A stretch of 5,282 nt of DNA from Bacteroidales bacterium UBA3868 (GTDB lineage Bacteria; Bacteroidota; Bacteroidia; Bacteroidales; WCHB1-69): the NCBI GenBank assembly GCA_002392325.1, contig DGGS01000169.1, positions 407 to 5,688 on the forward strand, given 5' to 3'. A program made the translations under genes and the position numbers. Shown here piece after piece: positions 4,868-5,282 of the stretch (positions within the stretch are counted from its first letter, which is position 1; each line of letters opens with the position of its first letter). The notes below the pieces were generated by a model. The model saw nothing but the letters and a program-made list of their open reading frames with translations, made no database searches and was not told the origin of the DNA.

Positions 4868-4880
4868 CAACATAATGTTG
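4868..4880. promoter_or_regulatory. 13-base palindrome, possible operator
   Basis: CAACAT (4868-4873) and ATGTTG (4875-4880) are perfect inverted 6-mers around a single A. Their centre is 17 bases upstream of the -7 box of the leftward DUF4230 promoter, so the site covers the -33 region. A regulator binding here could block or replace -33 contacts. The position is suggestive; the regulator is unknown. Confidence 0.4.
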
Positions 4881-4940
4881 GCCTTTGGCGATAGGGCCTT
4901 GGCGATTGGTCCTTGGTTTCACATCTCACATCTCACGTCT
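4880..4940. repeat. Short decayed tandem repeats between two minus-strand genes
   Basis: Two small arrays lie side by side. First come GGCCTTTGGCGAT (4880-4892), GGCCTTGGCGAT (4895-4906) and a degraded GGTCCTTGG (4908-4916). Then come three 7-base units, CACATCT, CACATCT and CACGTCT (4920-4940), the last running two bases into the TAG of the winged-helix gene. They fill the gap between that gene's end and the DUF4230 promoter. They look like intergenic slippage repeats; no function is claimed and no intrinsic terminator for the upstream gene is seen. Confidence 0.7.
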
Positions 4941-5282
4941 ATAATCCCCCTTCCACCGCCTCGTAGCCGCCCGTCTTGTTGGAACCCACGTGCCGGATGA
5001 GTCCCTGCTTCTTGAGGCGGGCGATGTGGCGGTTGGTTGAACTTTGGGAGAACTTGGATTTGAATGCGAGTTGCACAGCGGATATGCCTGGGTTTTCGGC
5101 GACAAGCCGGTATATCACTGTCTCCTTCTGGTTTTCTTTCTGCTGTGGATTACCGTCCGTTTTCTCATCGTTTTTCTTCGCTGTCGCAGAATCAGAAAAC
5201 AAATGCTGATATGCAGTTGAAACCTCGAAAGGATTTCCATCCCCGGAAACCCACAATATCCCGTTCTCGTATGAGGTTATCG
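4939..5282 (-). CDS. C-terminal part of a winged-helix DNA-binding protein (partial)
   Basis: The minus-strand frame is open from the window edge to the TAG at 4939-4941, about 113 codons, so the 5' end lies outside; a TTG at 5256 is possible as a start but nothing favours it. The visible N-terminal part reads I-T-S-Y-E-N-G-I-L-W-V-S-G-D-G-N-P-F-E-V. A charged Lys/Asn/Gln-rich linker follows, then a winged helix in the last 60 residues: E-T-V-I-Y-R-L-V-A-E-N-P-G-I-S-A, a recognition helix S-S-T-N-R-H-I-A-R-L-K-K-Q-G, and a wing I-R-H-V-G-S-N-K-T-G-G-Y-E. The ending recalls the C-terminal winged helix of Bacteroidota AlbA_2-type ATP-binding proteins and some Fic proteins (L-I-R-R-x-G-S-x-K-x-G-x-W). 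The remainder of the protein is not visible, so a narrower call is not supported. Confidence 0.75.
   Translation of the reverse strand, partial: ITSYENGILWVSGDGNPFEVSTAYQHLFSDSATAKKNDEKTDGNPQQKENQKETVIYRLVAENPGISAVQLAFKSKFSQSSTNRHIARLKKQGLIRHVGSNKTGGYEAVEGGL

Noticed and set aside
4831..4929. Upstream extension of the DUF4230 lipoprotein frame to 4929
   Set aside because: The added residues are Arg/Pro/Cys-rich, run through the promoter, palindrome and repeats, and would bury the lipoprotein signal.
4880..4940. CRISPR-like array
   Set aside because: The units are 7-15 bases long, contiguous and without spacers; this is a simple tandem repeat.

Overview
The window looks like chromosomal DNA from a member of Bacteroidota, most likely order Bacteroidales; I cannot name the species. 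The grounds are promoter-like boxes of the Bacteroidota type (TAnnTTTG) ahead of purE and ahead of the DUF4230 pair, A/T-rich leaders without Shine-Dalgarno sequences, several Cys-anchored lipoproteins with short N-terminal signals, and protein types (DUF4230, lipocalin-like lipoproteins) typical of that phylum.

Left part (1-2760, all + strand). The window opens with the last 24 codons of an AraC-family regulator. A tightly packed operon follows: a small ECF-type sigma factor (140-607), an 89-residue single-pass membrane protein (604-873), a 135-residue exported protein (873-1280) and a two-domain lipoprotein (1290-2090). The first three genes overlap by 4 and 1 bases, so translation is probably coupled. 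After a 90-base A/T-rich leader comes a second, smaller lipoprotein (2181-2756), closed by a perfect hairpin terminator. My inference is an envelope-directed sigma-factor module: the sigma factor, a membrane partner that could restrain it, and exported or lipid-anchored products. The membrane partner has no recognisable zinc-binding anti-sigma or FecR signature.

Middle (2787-3582). purE, a housekeeping purine-biosynthesis gene, has its own promoter directly after the terminator. It converges, with a 2-base gap, on a small minus-strand gene for a Lys/Asp-rich protein built from four tandem 13-residue repeats.

Right part (3635-5282, all - strand). Two tandem DUF4230 genes, 2 bases apart, are read leftward toward the repeat-protein gene. 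The upstream one encodes a probable lipoprotein, the downstream one a protein with an N-terminal membrane anchor. They share AGxDL and LPKAE motifs, so they are paralogues. Upstream of them is a good -7 box, a 13-base palindrome and a short tract of decayed tandem repeats. The window ends inside a gene whose C-terminus is a winged-helix DNA-binding domain.

I see no rRNA, tRNA, CRISPR array, transposase or prophage gene. The least understood parts are the sigma-factor module with its unfamiliar accessory proteins and the 13-residue-repeat protein beside the DUF4230 pair.
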